Source: Deltaproteobacteria bacterium (lineage in GTDB: Bacteria; Desulfobacterota; Desulfobulbia; Desulfobulbales; Desulfurivibrionaceae). From it: 58,445 nucleotides of DNA. The notes under the pieces were generated by a model, which did no database searches, had not been told where the DNA came from, and saw only the letters and a program-made list of their open reading frames with translations. Below are positions 8,592-16,810 of this stretch, one piece after another. Position numbers and translations under genes: made by a program. The DNA lies in contig DUZU01000019.1 of NCBI GenBank assembly GCA_013349285.1, positions 1 to 58,445 on the forward strand, written 5' to 3'. Positions within the stretch are counted from its first letter, which is position 1, and every line of letters begins with the position of its first letter.

Positions 8592-8610
8592 TCCTTGGCG
8601 GGCGGCGAAG

Positions 8611-8692
8611 AAAAACCGAACCCCCTTGCCGGGTTCGGGAGGGTTGGCTGCGGGGTCTTTGTTGGCGGGCAAGGCGCCGACCTTCGCAGGGC
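8611..8692 (-). ncRNA. Candidate ~80-nt small RNA with own promoter and terminator
   Basis: No protein family was recognised here, but the minus strand carries a complete transcription unit. It starts about 6-10 bases after the -10 box at 8697-8702 and ends in a terminator hairpin at 8616-8638 followed by five T residues (8615-8611, minus strand). The body is C-rich and single-stranded-looking apart from a possible stem near its 5' end. It does not match the conserved loop of signal recognition particle RNA, nor 6S RNA or tmRNA as far as I can see. It lies between the convergent Dus gene and the small gene at 8806. Confidence 0.45.
8616..8638 (-). terminator. Intrinsic terminator on minus strand
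   Basis: A perfect 8-bp stem CCGAACCC/GGGTTCGG (8616-8623 with 8631-8638) has a 7-base loop. Read on the minus strand it is followed directly by TTTTT and then CTTC. Read on the plus strand it lacks a T-run. It therefore ends a minus-strand transcript rather than the Dus mRNA. Confidence 0.6.
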
Positions 8693-8696
8693 GCGA

Positions 8697-8725
8697 AGTA
8701 TAGCGGGCTCCGGCGCTGAGTGCAA
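8697..8725 (-). promoter_or_regulatory. Sigma-70-type promoter, minus strand
   Basis: On the minus strand, TTGCAC (8725-8720) and TATACT (8702-8697) are separated by exactly 17 bases, a near-consensus -35/-10 pair. No minus-strand protein gene follows; the only feature downstream is the terminator at 8616-8638, which defines the candidate small RNA. Confidence 0.55.
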
Positions 8726-8805
8726 ACGCAAAAAAGGTTTAACCTCTCATATTTGTCCCGGGCGGGTAATCCGGCAGGGGAAAAAGAGATAGGCAAGGTG
8801 GCTAA

Positions 8806-9003
8806 ATGAAAATATCAGATGAAGTCTGGGATGCCCTCGGCTCCCTGTCCGAGGATGAGATCTTTCAGGTTATGACCAAATTGTTTGCCCATTATGAGGG
8901 CAAGCTCGAGCATAATCCGGAAAATGGGGAGGCCCTTGCTTTTTTTAAGAACCTGGGCAATGTCATCGCGGAAACCAGCCAGTGTAACAGCAACCGCCGC
9001 TAG
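8806..9003 (+). CDS. Small soluble protein of unknown function
   Basis: A 65-residue protein beginning MKISDEVWDALGS. It is acidic and predicted largely helical, with segments EDEIFQVMTKLFAHYEGKLE and ALAFFKNLGNVIAET, and ends in SQCNSNRR with one cysteine. No signal peptide or known motif is seen. The upstream GGCAAGGTGG gives a weak ribosome site. Codon use and helical periodicity look like a real gene, and it is the only reading frame between the small RNA locus and the palindrome at 9011. Confidence 0.6.
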   Translation: MKISDEVWDALGSLSEDEIFQVMTKLFAHYEGKLEHNPENGEALAFFKNLGNVIAETSQCNSNRR

Positions 9004-9010
9004 AAGGCGC

Positions 9011-9147
9011 CTGTCCATCAATGGTCTTTTTTTTTCGATAACTTCGTCGCTTCATTTTTTGAAACTGCTCACGTACTTCAAGTACGCTGCGCTGTTCAAA
9101 ATCGTTGCTCCTTGTTCTCGATAAAAAAAATAATCATTTCCGGACAG
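9011..9147. repeat. 137-bp imperfect palindrome, MITE- or REP-like
   Basis: The element is symmetric about base 9079. Its ends are CTGTCC (9011-9016) and GGACAG (9142-9147). A T-run at 9027-9035 mirrors an A-run at 9122-9130, CGATAAC mirrors GTTCTCG, TTTTTTGAA mirrors TTCAAAA, and the core CGTACTT-C-AAGTACG (9072-9086) is perfect. The T-run precedes rather than follows the hairpin on each strand, so it is not a standard intrinsic terminator. It sits between convergent genes and ends three bases before the cytochrome stop codon. A dispersed non-autonomous repeat is the most likely identity. Confidence 0.7.
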
Positions 9148-9150
9148 ACA

Positions 9151-10086
9151 CTATCTTGAAAAGAGATTGGGGAAGTAGAAGGTCTTATACTTGTCCACCA
9201 GCCCCTTGAGGTTGATATTGGCCAGATGGTCGGCCTTTTTTTCGTCAAAGCCCAGTTTATTGAAATCCATGATTCCGTTTGTCGCGTGACAGCCGTTGCA
9301 GGCGACACTGGCCTCTTTCTTGGCAACATCCTTGTGGAAGTACTCCAGCTCTTTTTTTCGGGCGTCAGCCGCCATTTTATCCTGAATATTGACAAACAAC
9401 TTGGCCTTGGGGGTATCGTGATAGTTGATCATCGATTCTTTTTTGCCGTTTATGGTTTGGAAGACGGAAATCCTTGAAATAGTATCTTTTTCCCGTTGCC
9501 GGCGATCGGGGTGTGGTTTGAAAAAGGAGCCGAAGGGTTCCCCCGCAAACTCAATGTTGTGGGACAAGGTCCATTCGTAGTTGAGTTTGCTGAAGTTTTT
9601 GTTGTTGATGTGGCATGTTTCGCAAAACATGAAGCCGGTGTGCATATTCATGAATGCCCGGACCAGATTGTTGCCGTAATGGGGGTAGAGGGGATGGCAG
9701 GCCCGGCATGAAGAGCTATCATGGGAGTTACGGATATATGATTGTTCCTTGCGGTGTAATGATTTCAGATCATATTTTTTTATCATCTCCTTGTCTTTTG
9801 GCGAAACATGGCATTTGCTGTTGCATTCAACGTGGTTTTCGGCGGCATGGGGTACTTTATTCAGGCCAACATGGCATTGCCGGCAGGCCACACCCTTGTG
9901 GGGTGACTGGGCGTAGTTTTGTTCATCAATGTGGAGAATTTTAAGCTTGTTTCCTTTTTCCGAGCGAACCAGTCCCGGGTATTGGTGACAGGTCAGGCAG
10001 CCCTCGCTGTCACGGCAGTAGGCGTCAGGGATGAGCGCGAAGATGGCGAGAAAAACAGCGGCTATGGTTATCAGGCTCTTGGTCAT
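9151..10086 (-). CDS. Periplasmic multihaem c-type cytochrome (six haem sites)
   Basis: 311 residues with a signal peptide ending near residue 24 (PDAYC). Haem attachment motifs are CLTCH (30-34), CRQCH (68-72), CNSKCH (88-93, the rarer CxxxCH spacing), CRACH (127-131), CETCH (155-159) and CNGCH (263-267). Extra histidines such as His52, His63, His80, His85, His111 and His122 are candidates for distal ligands. The long haem-free insert between sites five and six is charged. No membrane anchor remains after cleavage, so it is a soluble periplasmic electron carrier. No reductase or quinol oxidase gene adjoins it, so its partners are unknown. Confidence 0.9.
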   Translation of the reverse strand: MTKSLITIAAVFLAIFALIPDAYCRDSEGCLTCHQYPGLVRSEKGNKLKILHIDEQNYAQSPHKGVACRQCHVGLNKVPHAAENHVECNSKCHVSPKDKEMIKKYDLKSLHRKEQSYIRNSHDSSSCRACHPLYPHYGNNLVRAFMNMHTGFMFCETCHINNKNFSKLNYEWTLSHNIEFAGEPFGSFFKPHPDRRQREKDTISRISVFQTINGKKESMINYHDTPKAKLFVNIQDKMAADARKKELEYFHKDVAKKEASVACNGCHATNGIMDFNKLGFDEKKADHLANINLKGLVDKYKTFYFPNLFSR

Positions 10087-10197
10087 TTTTATACCGGAGT
10101 TTGGCTGAGCTTAAAGGTATTTAAAGAGTATGTTAAATTCTTTTCTGCCTGACCGCAAATATTTTTTGGTTGAGAGCTGCCAGGGTTCGGTGGCGGA

Positions 10198-13100
10198 TTA
10201 CAGCTCAAGGTCAAGGGCCGAGGCAATTCGTCTGACCACGATCCCGGCATTGTCGGTATCATATTCGGCCAGGCAATCAGCAAGTTTTTCCGCCTCGTTC
10301 TCAAGGATGGTTTGCTTGAGTAATTCGTGCAACCTCTCGTAGCGGTTCTGCGCTTCGCCCAGATCATGATCAAGAAGTTGCAGCAACTCTTTCAGCAGCG
10401 GTGCAACGGCCTGAACCTCAACCTCCTTGGCCTCCTGTTGTCTCGGGGCTGAGGGGGGGGCGGCCGGAAGGAGCCGCAGGCCGTCCAGCAGATTTTTCAG
10501 CTGTTCGGTAAAATCGGTTAACCCGGCCGGTTGGCCATCATTGTCGGCGGCCAGCTCTTTTTCCAGTTGACCGGCTGCCTGGTAAAAGGCCATTGCCCCG
10601 AGGTTGGCCGCGACGCCCTTGACGGCATGCACCATGGCTCTGGCCTCCTCCCGGCGGCCATCTTCAATGGCGTGGTGGATGGCGGCGATGGTCTCGCTAT
10701 TGCCTTTGGCAAATCGTCGCAAGAGCTTGAGCAAAAGAGATCGGTTCCCGGCAACCCGTTGTAATCCTCTGTTCAGCTCGATGCCGGGAAGATGATCAGG
10801 TAATTGGCTCTCATCATCGGCGGAGGCTGTCGAGGGTGAAGGTTGATGCTGTTCTTCCCTGGGCTTTATCCAGCGGATCAGTATGTTATGAAGTTCTTTG
10901 ATGTCGATGGGCTTGGTCAGATGGTCGTTCATGCCGACGGCAAGACAGCGCTCACGGTCGCCACTCATGGCGTGGGCGGTCATGGCCACTACCGGCAGAT
11001 CTCGCCACTCGTCATGGCGCCGGATTTGGCGGGTTGCCTCGTAGCCGTCCATCACCTGCATCTGCAGGTCCATAAATACCAGGTCGAAATGTTTCTGCTC
11101 AAGGGCGGCCAATGCCTCAACCCCGTTGGCGGCCACGGTGGCGGTTATGCCGACCTTGGAAAGCAGGGCTACGCCTATTTCCTGATTGATGTCATTATCA
11201 TCGACCAACAGCACATGGCTGCCGGCGATGCGGGCAAGATTGGCGGCGGAGCGTTGCACCGGCCCGGCCTCTCCGGCCTCGGGGGTGGCTTTTGCAAACT
11301 CTAGTTCGAAGGTAAAGCTGCTGCCGCGGCCCTGGCTGCTGGTTACTGTTATATCGCCCCCCATCAGTTCCACCAGTTGCCGGGTGATGGCCAGGCCCAG
11401 GCCGGTTCCGCCGAATTTGCGGGTGGTGGATGGGTCGGCCTGCTCAAATGGAGCAAAGAGCCTTTTTTGATGTTCCGGGGAGATGCCGATACCGGTGTCA
11501 TTGACCTTGAACTCAAGGCGGATCAGCTCCGGGGTCTCTTTGGTGGGAGTGATGGTGAGGGTCACTTCGCCCTGTTCGGTGAACTTGATCGCATTGTTGA
11601 GCAGGTTGACCAGCACCTGGTTAAGGCGGAGGCGATCGCCGATGAGCCGGTGCGGAATTTTTTCCCCGATTGCCAATTGCAGGGTCAGATTTTTTTTCCT
11701 GGCGGAATTAGCCACCACATCATTGAGATCATTTACTATGCGGTTCAAGTAAAAGGGCTGATTTTCAATGGTCAGCTTGCCCGCTTCTATTTTTGAGAAG
11801 TCAAGGATGTCGTTGATGATGCCGAGCAGGTTTTCGCCGGCCCGCACTACCTTGCCCATGTAGTCGTGCTGTTTGTCCGAGTTTTCGCTTGCCAGTGCCA
11901 GGCGGCTCAGGTTGATCACCGCGTTCATCGGGGTGCGGATCTCGTGGCTCATGTTGGCGAGAAAGAAGCTCTTGGCCTGATTGGCCTCTTCGGCCGCCTC
12001 CCGGGCCTTGATCAAATTTGCTTCACTGGCCTTGAGGGCGGCGGTCCGTTCTCGCACCATATCTTCAAGATGAAGCTGGTGTTGCTCAAGTTCCTGCTCA
12101 AGGGCTTTGCGGTCGGTGATATCCTCACTGATCGACAGATAATGAGAGATGCTGCCGTCAGCTTGCCGAATCGGTGAAATCATGGTCAGATCGATGAATT
12201 CCCGGCCTTGCCGGTCTTGGTTGATCAACTCGCCTTGCCAGTTCTTTCCGGCGGTCAGAGTCGACCACATTTCATTGTAGGTTGAGTCGGGGGTTTTGCC
12301 GGAGTAGAGAATACGCGGGGTTTTGCCGATGGCTTCCTGCAGGGGGTAACCGGTGGCGGCGACAAAGGCCTGGTTGACGTACTCAATATGGCCGTCCAGA
12401 TCGGTAATGATAGTACTGTTGGGGCTTTGTTCCACGGCCAGGGACAGTTTTCGCAGTTGGTCTTCGGCCAGATGCCTCTCCTTGATGGTTTTCCGAAAGG
12501 CAAGCACTGCGGCCGCCATCTCTTTGAGCACGCCGAAACCGGTGCGTTGTAAATGTTCCATGCCGGGCAAAGCCGGCGGCATTCCGGTTTGCTTGGCCAT
12601 CAGGTGCAGGGCGTCGGCAACCGCGGTGAGGTGGCGGCTCAGAAAGCGGCCGGAAATAAGGGAGATGGTCATCATCACCAGGAAGGCGATGCCGCTGATC
12701 ATTATTACCCGGGTGAAAATCTTTTCAAAAGCCTCGGCTCCCGCATCGCCGTGTTCCAGGGCGGCCTCGGAAATCCTGGCGGTAATCCCATGCCGCCGTT
12801 TGACAAAATCGATAAAATATTCCTGGGCCTTGTCGATATAGCCGGTGGCGGTGGTCGGGTCAATGGCGGCGATATCGGTGGCCATCACCATGAAATTGCG
12901 ATAGTTTTCAAAGTCCTCGACCATAAGCCCGGCATCGTCTCCGCCTGCCTCCGCCACGTGTGGGGAGTTGGCCAGGGCTGTGGTCCGTTGATCAAGCTTG
13001 GCCAGGACATCGACGATCTGGGAGTGAATGCGGTAAATCTCCGCCTCGTCAAGCTTGCCCCCGGCCGCACCTTTAAGGGCTTTGGCCGAGAGCTGATGCA

Positions 13101-13359
13101 TGGCCGCCATCTGTTGGCCCAGTTGCGCGGCTTCGATAAGGATCTGCAGATCCTCCCGCTCTCTTGCATAACGGTCCTGATTTTCCTGGCGCAGCGAATA
13201 GAGCGACCAGAGCGTGATCATGGTGCCGAGCATGGCGGCCAGTACCACCGGCAGCAGAAAGAGCAGGAGAAAGGTCCGTCGGCGCGTTTTGGGTTTTATC
13301 GCATCTCGGTTCTGATTGCGAGGCGAAAAAGCCGGTTTGGGGGGGGATGGCAGATCCAT
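10198..13359 (-). CDS. Membrane hybrid sensor histidine kinase with PAS, receiver and HPt domains
   Basis: About 1053 residues from the ATG at 13359; an upstream ATG at 13383 would add eight residues and overlap the preceding gene. Order: a transmembrane helix near residues 30-52, a helical periplasmic domain to about 212, a second transmembrane helix near 215-240, a PAS domain (about 305-415; ITDLDGHIEYVNQAF), and the HisKA box ANMSHEIRTPMNAV. An ATPase domain follows (GTGLGLAITRQLVELMGG), then a receiver (LLVDDNDINQEIG, DLVFMDLQM) and an HPt domain (MVHAVKGVAANLGA). This is a full internal phosphorelay; the output regulator is elsewhere. A SixA-like phosphatase is encoded just upstream, which may dephosphorylate the HPt histidine. 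Confidence 0.93.
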   Translation of the reverse strand: MDLPSPPKPAFSPRNQNRDAIKPKTRRRTFLLLFLLPVVLAAMLGTMITLWSLYSLRQENQDRYAREREDLQILIEAAQLGQQMAAMHQLSAKALKGAAGGKLDEAEIYRIHSQIVDVLAKLDQRTTALANSPHVAEAGGDDAGLMVEDFENYRNFMVMATDIAAIDPTTATGYIDKAQEYFIDFVKRRHGITARISEAALEHGDAGAEAFEKIFTRVIMISGIAFLVMMTISLISGRFLSRHLTAVADALHLMAKQTGMPPALPGMEHLQRTGFGVLKEMAAAVLAFRKTIKERHLAEDQLRKLSLAVEQSPNSTIITDLDGHIEYVNQAFVAATGYPLQEAIGKTPRILYSGKTPDSTYNEMWSTLTAGKNWQGELINQDRQGREFIDLTMISPIRQADGSISHYLSISEDITDRKALEQELEQHQLHLEDMVRERTAALKASEANLIKAREAAEEANQAKSFFLANMSHEIRTPMNAVINLSRLALASENSDKQHDYMGKVVRAGENLLGIINDILDFSKIEAGKLTIENQPFYLNRIVNDLNDVVANSARKKNLTLQLAIGEKIPHRLIGDRLRLNQVLVNLLNNAIKFTEQGEVTLTITPTKETPELIRLEFKVNDTGIGISPEHQKRLFAPFEQADPSTTRKFGGTGLGLAITRQLVELMGGDITVTSSQGRGSSFTFELEFAKATPEAGEAGPVQRSAANLARIAGSHVLLVDDNDINQEIGVALLSKVGITATVAANGVEALAALEQKHFDLVFMDLQMQVMDGYEATRQIRRHDEWRDLPVVAMTAHAMSGDRERCLAVGMNDHLTKPIDIKELHNILIRWIKPREEQHQPSPSTASADDESQLPDHLPGIELNRGLQRVAGNRSLLLKLLRRFAKGNSETIAAIHHAIEDGRREEARAMVHAVKGVAANLGAMAFYQAAGQLEKELAADNDGQPAGLTDFTEQLKNLLDGLRLLPAAPPSAPRQQEAKEVEVQAVAPLLKELLQLLDHDLGEAQNRYERLHELLKQTILENEAEKLADCLAEYDTDNAGIVVRRIASALDLEL

Positions 13360-13361
13360 AT

Positions 13362-14000
13362 TTATTTTATCAGCTCCGCCCATTGGTCTGGGTTGATAGA
13401 GGCTATATATTCGAAACCTTTGTCGCCCAAGGGTTTAAAGACAACAACGATCGCTTCCGGTTTGGGGAAATAACCGATGACGTCCATCAGGTTGGGGGCA
13501 TGGGCGACGATCACCCGGTTGGTCCCGGCCGGGACCGGGGTGGAAAGGAGGCGCCGGGTGTTTTTGATTCGGGGCACCTTTTCGGTCTTGGTCAGGTTCG
13601 AGGTGTACATCAGGTATTCACTGACCTCACAGGCGCCAAAGGCCGCCTCGGCGGTCTGCCTGGTTCGGCACATGGGGCTGGCCAGCACCTCTCCCACCGG
13701 AATTTGCGCCTGGCGGATTGCCGCCCCGACCCGGGCTGCAATTTTTCTACCCTCTTCGGTGAGCGGCCGTTGGGTTGAACAGTCGTTGAGGTCAACCCTG
13801 GGCACCCGGTCCGGCTTCGAGGTATCGGTGGGCCCGTGGCGCATGTAGAGGACAAAGCCGCCTTCCCGTAATTGGCTGATGGTTTCCGGAGTGGCCGCTT
13901 TCGGCGTGAATGGTTGCTCGTCAGCGGCGGTAGAGTGGTTCGGGGCCAGGGTCATTGTCAGGGCCAGGGCAAGTAAATATTTAAGCCATCTGTTCTTCAT
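13362..14000 (-). CDS. Histidine phosphatase superfamily protein (SixA-like), exported
   Basis: 212 residues. A signal peptide (about 1-25, ending NHSTA) precedes a histidine phosphatase core with the phosphohistidine motif LYMRHGPTD near residue 55. LTEEGRKIAARVGAAI and VLASPMCRTRQTAEAAF provide the second arginine, and IVAHAPNLMDVIG the second histidine. The fold is compact, as in SixA and phosphoglycerate-mutase relatives. Export argues against acting on the cytoplasmic HPt domain encoded next door, so a periplasmic phosphoester substrate is more likely. Only two bases separate its stop from the kinase start, implying one transcript. Confidence 0.85.
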   Translation of the reverse strand: MKNRWLKYLLALALTMTLAPNHSTAADEQPFTPKAATPETISQLREGGFVLYMRHGPTDTSKPDRVPRVDLNDCSTQRPLTEEGRKIAARVGAAIRQAQIPVGEVLASPMCRTRQTAEAAFGACEVSEYLMYTSNLTKTEKVPRIKNTRRLLSTPVPAGTNRVIVAHAPNLMDVIGYFPKPEAIVVVFKPLGDKGFEYIASINPDQWAELIK

Positions 14001-14302
14001 CGTGCAGAACCTCCTAGATAATTATGGAAAGAATAACCGGCGCTATAGGGATCCGTCCAGCAGGCGGCAGGAAAGGGGATCGCTAAGCCGATTTATGTAT
14101 ACTATATTAGCAGGTTGTTGGAAAACTGTCACATTATCAGATAGCTTGCCATCTTTAGTCTGCTTATGTTGCCGAATAAATTGTAAAGATGACATTTAAA
14201 AGCAAATGCGGTTAAGTTGTAAAAATTAAACAGGGTAATCCCGGGCTGTTTTGGGCGAACCGCGGCTGCTGAAGAAAATATTATTTGGTAAGGAGGGGCG
14301 GC
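14001..14302. other. Divergent intergenic region
   Basis: About 300 AT-rich bases between the minus-strand phosphatase and the plus-strand gene at 14303. It must hold promoters for both directions. A TATACT-like hexamer occurs near 14098 without a clear -35. No ORF or stem-loop stands out. Confidence 0.35.
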
Positions 14303-14773
14303 ATGGCCGACCGGATTGAAAAAGAGATCGAGAGTTTACTGGGGCAAGGGCAGCGGAAAGCAAACATTTTGGCGCGGCTCGAGGGTGATCAGGCCCAGCG
14401 GCCCAAGGTTGTCTTTTACCTGAATAATATCTCCATGCCCGGTGATCGTAAAAAATATCAACTGTACAATCTTGTCTTGGCGGGATTACTTACTTTTGTG
14501 ACTGCCAAAAAATTGATCGCCACTTTTTCTTTTGGTAAAATCGATTTGTTTCTCCTGATTTCGCTGATAGTGCCGGCGGTTAACATCTACCTGCTGCGGG
14601 AGATCCTGCGGTTTAGAAGACTGGGCTATCAGTTTTTGTTCGTGGTTTCCGTGCTGGCCATGGTGCATCCGGAAAACCATTTTATCCCGGAGGCGACCAT
14701 GCAGGTGGCCATTATTGTTTTGTCCGGTTTTCTCTATGTGAAACTGTTTCCAACCGCTAAGATGATCAAATGA
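14303..14773 (+). CDS. Small multi-pass membrane protein of unknown function
   Basis: 156 residues from the ATG at 14303, chosen because AAGGAGGGG lies just upstream; an in-frame upstream start lacks this support. The first 45 residues are soluble and charged (IEKEIESLLGQGQRKANILARLEG). Four hydrophobic segments follow at about 55-72, 79-100, 107-122 and 128-148. No catalytic motif or known family is apparent. The next gene starts within 100 bases, so co-transcription with the cNMP/CBS protein is plausible. Confidence 0.65.
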   Translation: MADRIEKEIESLLGQGQRKANILARLEGDQAQRPKVVFYLNNISMPGDRKKYQLYNLVLAGLLTFVTAKKLIATFSFGKIDLFLLISLIVPAVNIYLLREILRFRRLGYQFLFVVSVLAMVHPENHFIPEATMQVAIIVLSGFLYVKLFPTAKMIK

Positions 14774-14868
14774 CAACCTGTTGACGCCCTTTTGAGCAAG
14801 GGGGCATTTTGCGCGGTTTTCCGCCTGTTGGTGGCGAACCTTCCAAGGACCTGGAGACCAATGCCGCA

Positions 14869-16800
14869 ATGACTTCCAACAACGACAAACATATGGTTGC
14901 CCCGGATGTGGTGCTAGATTTTCTTAAAAAATCCCTTCCCTTTAAAGAGCTTGAGCCGCAGGTGCTCGAAAGTCTGGCCGGTCGCTGTCTGATAGATTTT
15001 TTCCCAAAGGCAACGGTGGTTTTCAAGCAGGGGGAGACCGAGGTTTCTCATTTTTATCTGATTCAGAAAGGCGGGGTGAAAATTTACCTTAAGGATGAAG
15101 GCGGCGAAATTCTGCTTAAGGATTTCCGGGGTGAAGGGGAATACTTCGGGGCATTGCCCCTTATTCACGATTCCAAGGCAAATCTCAACGTGGAAACGGT
15201 GGAGGACACCTTTTGTTTTCTTTTTGAAAAAGAGGCCTTTCTGCAACTGGTCCGTTCTTTTCCCGCCGTTTCTAATTATTTTCTGCGCAGCATGTCGAAA
15301 AAATTGGTGAATACCGTCTACGCCGAACTTCGAGAGCACCGGATGACCCCCAGGACGGAAAGCTCGTTGTATCTTTTTTCGGAACAGGTCGGGCAAATCG
15401 TCAAGGGCAAGCCCCACACCATTGCCGCCGGGGAATCGGTGCGCCGGGCCGCGGCCCGGATGGCGGAGCTGCATATCGGCTCTCTGCTGGTTTATGGGGA
15501 AAACAATGACATCATCGGGATTATCACGGATAAGGATCTGCGGACCAAGGTGGTCGCCGCCGGCATGGATTATCAGACGCCGATTTCGCGGATTATGACC
15601 GCCCCGGTGGAAGCCATCCCCGCTCATGCCGTCTGTTTTGATGCCATGCTTGCCATGATGCGGCGGCGTATCCACCATCTGGCCGTGGAGCAGCAGGGGG
15701 AAATCATCGGGGTGGTTACCACCCATGACATCATGGTCCTCCAGGGCACCTCGCCTATTTATCTGTTCCGGGAGATTTTAGCCCAACGCCATATCGCCGG
15801 ATTGTACGGCCTTTCCCGGAAGGTGCCCCAGGTGATAAGGTCCCTGATCGAGGAGGGGGCCAAGGCCAATAATGTCACCCGGATGATCACGGTGTTGAAT
15901 GATCATATCCTTGATCGATTGCTCACCCTGCTCATCGATGAACTCGGTCTGCCGCCGGTGCCGTTCTGCTGGTTGCTGCTGGGCAGCGAGGGACGCCGGG
16001 AGCAGACCTTTAAGACCGATCAGGATAATGCCATTGTTTATGCCGATCCCCAAGATGCGGCCCAGGCTGCGGCGGCCGAGAAGTATTTCGCGGTGTTGGC
16101 GGACAAGGCCATCGAGCATCTGGTTGCCTGCGGCTATCCCCGGTGCCCCGGCGATATCATGGCCTCCAATCCGAAATGGCGGCAACCGCTTTCCGTCTGG
16201 AAGCGTTATTTTGATCAATGGCTCATAACCCCGGAGCCGAAAGATGTATTGCATTCGACGATTTTTTTCGATTTTCGGGACGGCTACGGTGCGAGGAGCC
16301 TTGCCGATGAGTTGCGGCAACATCTCGTGGACAATGCCGGCAAGAAGGATTTGTTTTTCATGCACCTGGCCAAGGATTGCCTGGAGGCCCGACCGCCGCT
16401 TTCTTTTTTCCGCAACCTGATCGTGGAAAAGGATGGGGAGCATAAAAATTTACTGGATTTGAAAACAAAGGGATTGGTCCCTTTTGTTGATTTCGCCAGG
16501 CTGCTCTCCTTGAAGTTCGGCATCCGGGAGAGTAATACCCTGGGCCGCCTGCAACTGCTTGCCGAGGCAGAGCGCCTGGCCCCGGATCTTTACCGGGAGT
16601 CGGTGGATGCCTACGAATTTCTCATGCATCTAAGGTTGGTGCACCAGATGCGCATGCTCGAAGATAATCGGCAGCCTGACAATTTTATAAACCCGGCCGA
16701 TCTTTCCGATCTTGAAAAACAGACCTTGAAGGAGGCGTTCGAGGTCGTCCGCCGGATCCAGAGCAGCATTAATCTGGAGTTTCGCTTGAGCGATCTTTAA
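14869..16800 (+). CDS. cNMP-binding/CBS/DUF294 nucleotidyltransferase-like signalling protein
   Basis: 643 residues from the ATG at 14869; an in-frame TTG at 14809 would add 20. Order: a Crp-type cyclic-nucleotide-binding domain (about 25-150; IQKGGVKIYLKDEGGEILLKDF), two CBS domains (about 180-300; IIGIITDKDLRTKVV and IGVVTTHDIM), a DUF294 nucleotidyltransferase-like core with LLGSEGRREQTFKTDQDNAI, and a DUF294 C-terminal helical domain. The architecture resembles GlnD-like regulators. It is followed by a DEDDh exonuclease and the two-subunit symporter, an arrangement I recall as recurrent, suggesting nucleotide-responsive control of solute uptake. Its substrate is unknown. Confidence 0.88.
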   Translation: MTSNNDKHMVAPDVVLDFLKKSLPFKELEPQVLESLAGRCLIDFFPKATVVFKQGETEVSHFYLIQKGGVKIYLKDEGGEILLKDFRGEGEYFGALPLIHDSKANLNVETVEDTFCFLFEKEAFLQLVRSFPAVSNYFLRSMSKKLVNTVYAELREHRMTPRTESSLYLFSEQVGQIVKGKPHTIAAGESVRRAAARMAELHIGSLLVYGENNDIIGIITDKDLRTKVVAAGMDYQTPISRIMTAPVEAIPAHAVCFDAMLAMMRRRIHHLAVEQQGEIIGVVTTHDIMVLQGTSPIYLFREILAQRHIAGLYGLSRKVPQVIRSLIEEGAKANNVTRMITVLNDHILDRLLTLLIDELGLPPVPFCWLLLGSEGRREQTFKTDQDNAIVYADPQDAAQAAAAEKYFAVLADKAIEHLVACGYPRCPGDIMASNPKWRQPLSVWKRYFDQWLITPEPKDVLHSTIFFDFRDGYGARSLADELRQHLVDNAGKKDLFFMHLAKDCLEARPPLSFFRNLIVEKDGEHKNLLDLKTKGLVPFVDFARLLSLKFGIRESNTLGRLQLLAEAERLAPDLYRESVDAYEFLMHLRLVHQMRMLEDNRQPDNFINPADLSDLEKQTLKEAFEVVRRIQSSINLEFRLSDL

Positions 16801-16810
16801 TGGGCATCTC

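Noticed and set aside
8595-8792. 65-codon plus-strand ORF after the Dus gene
   Set aside because: Low-complexity Gly/Arg translation without a ribosome site; the interval is better explained by the minus-strand RNA unit.
9020-9140. Interpretation of the palindrome as an ordinary bidirectional terminator
   Set aside because: The T-run lies before the hairpin on each strand, inside the stem, and does not follow it.
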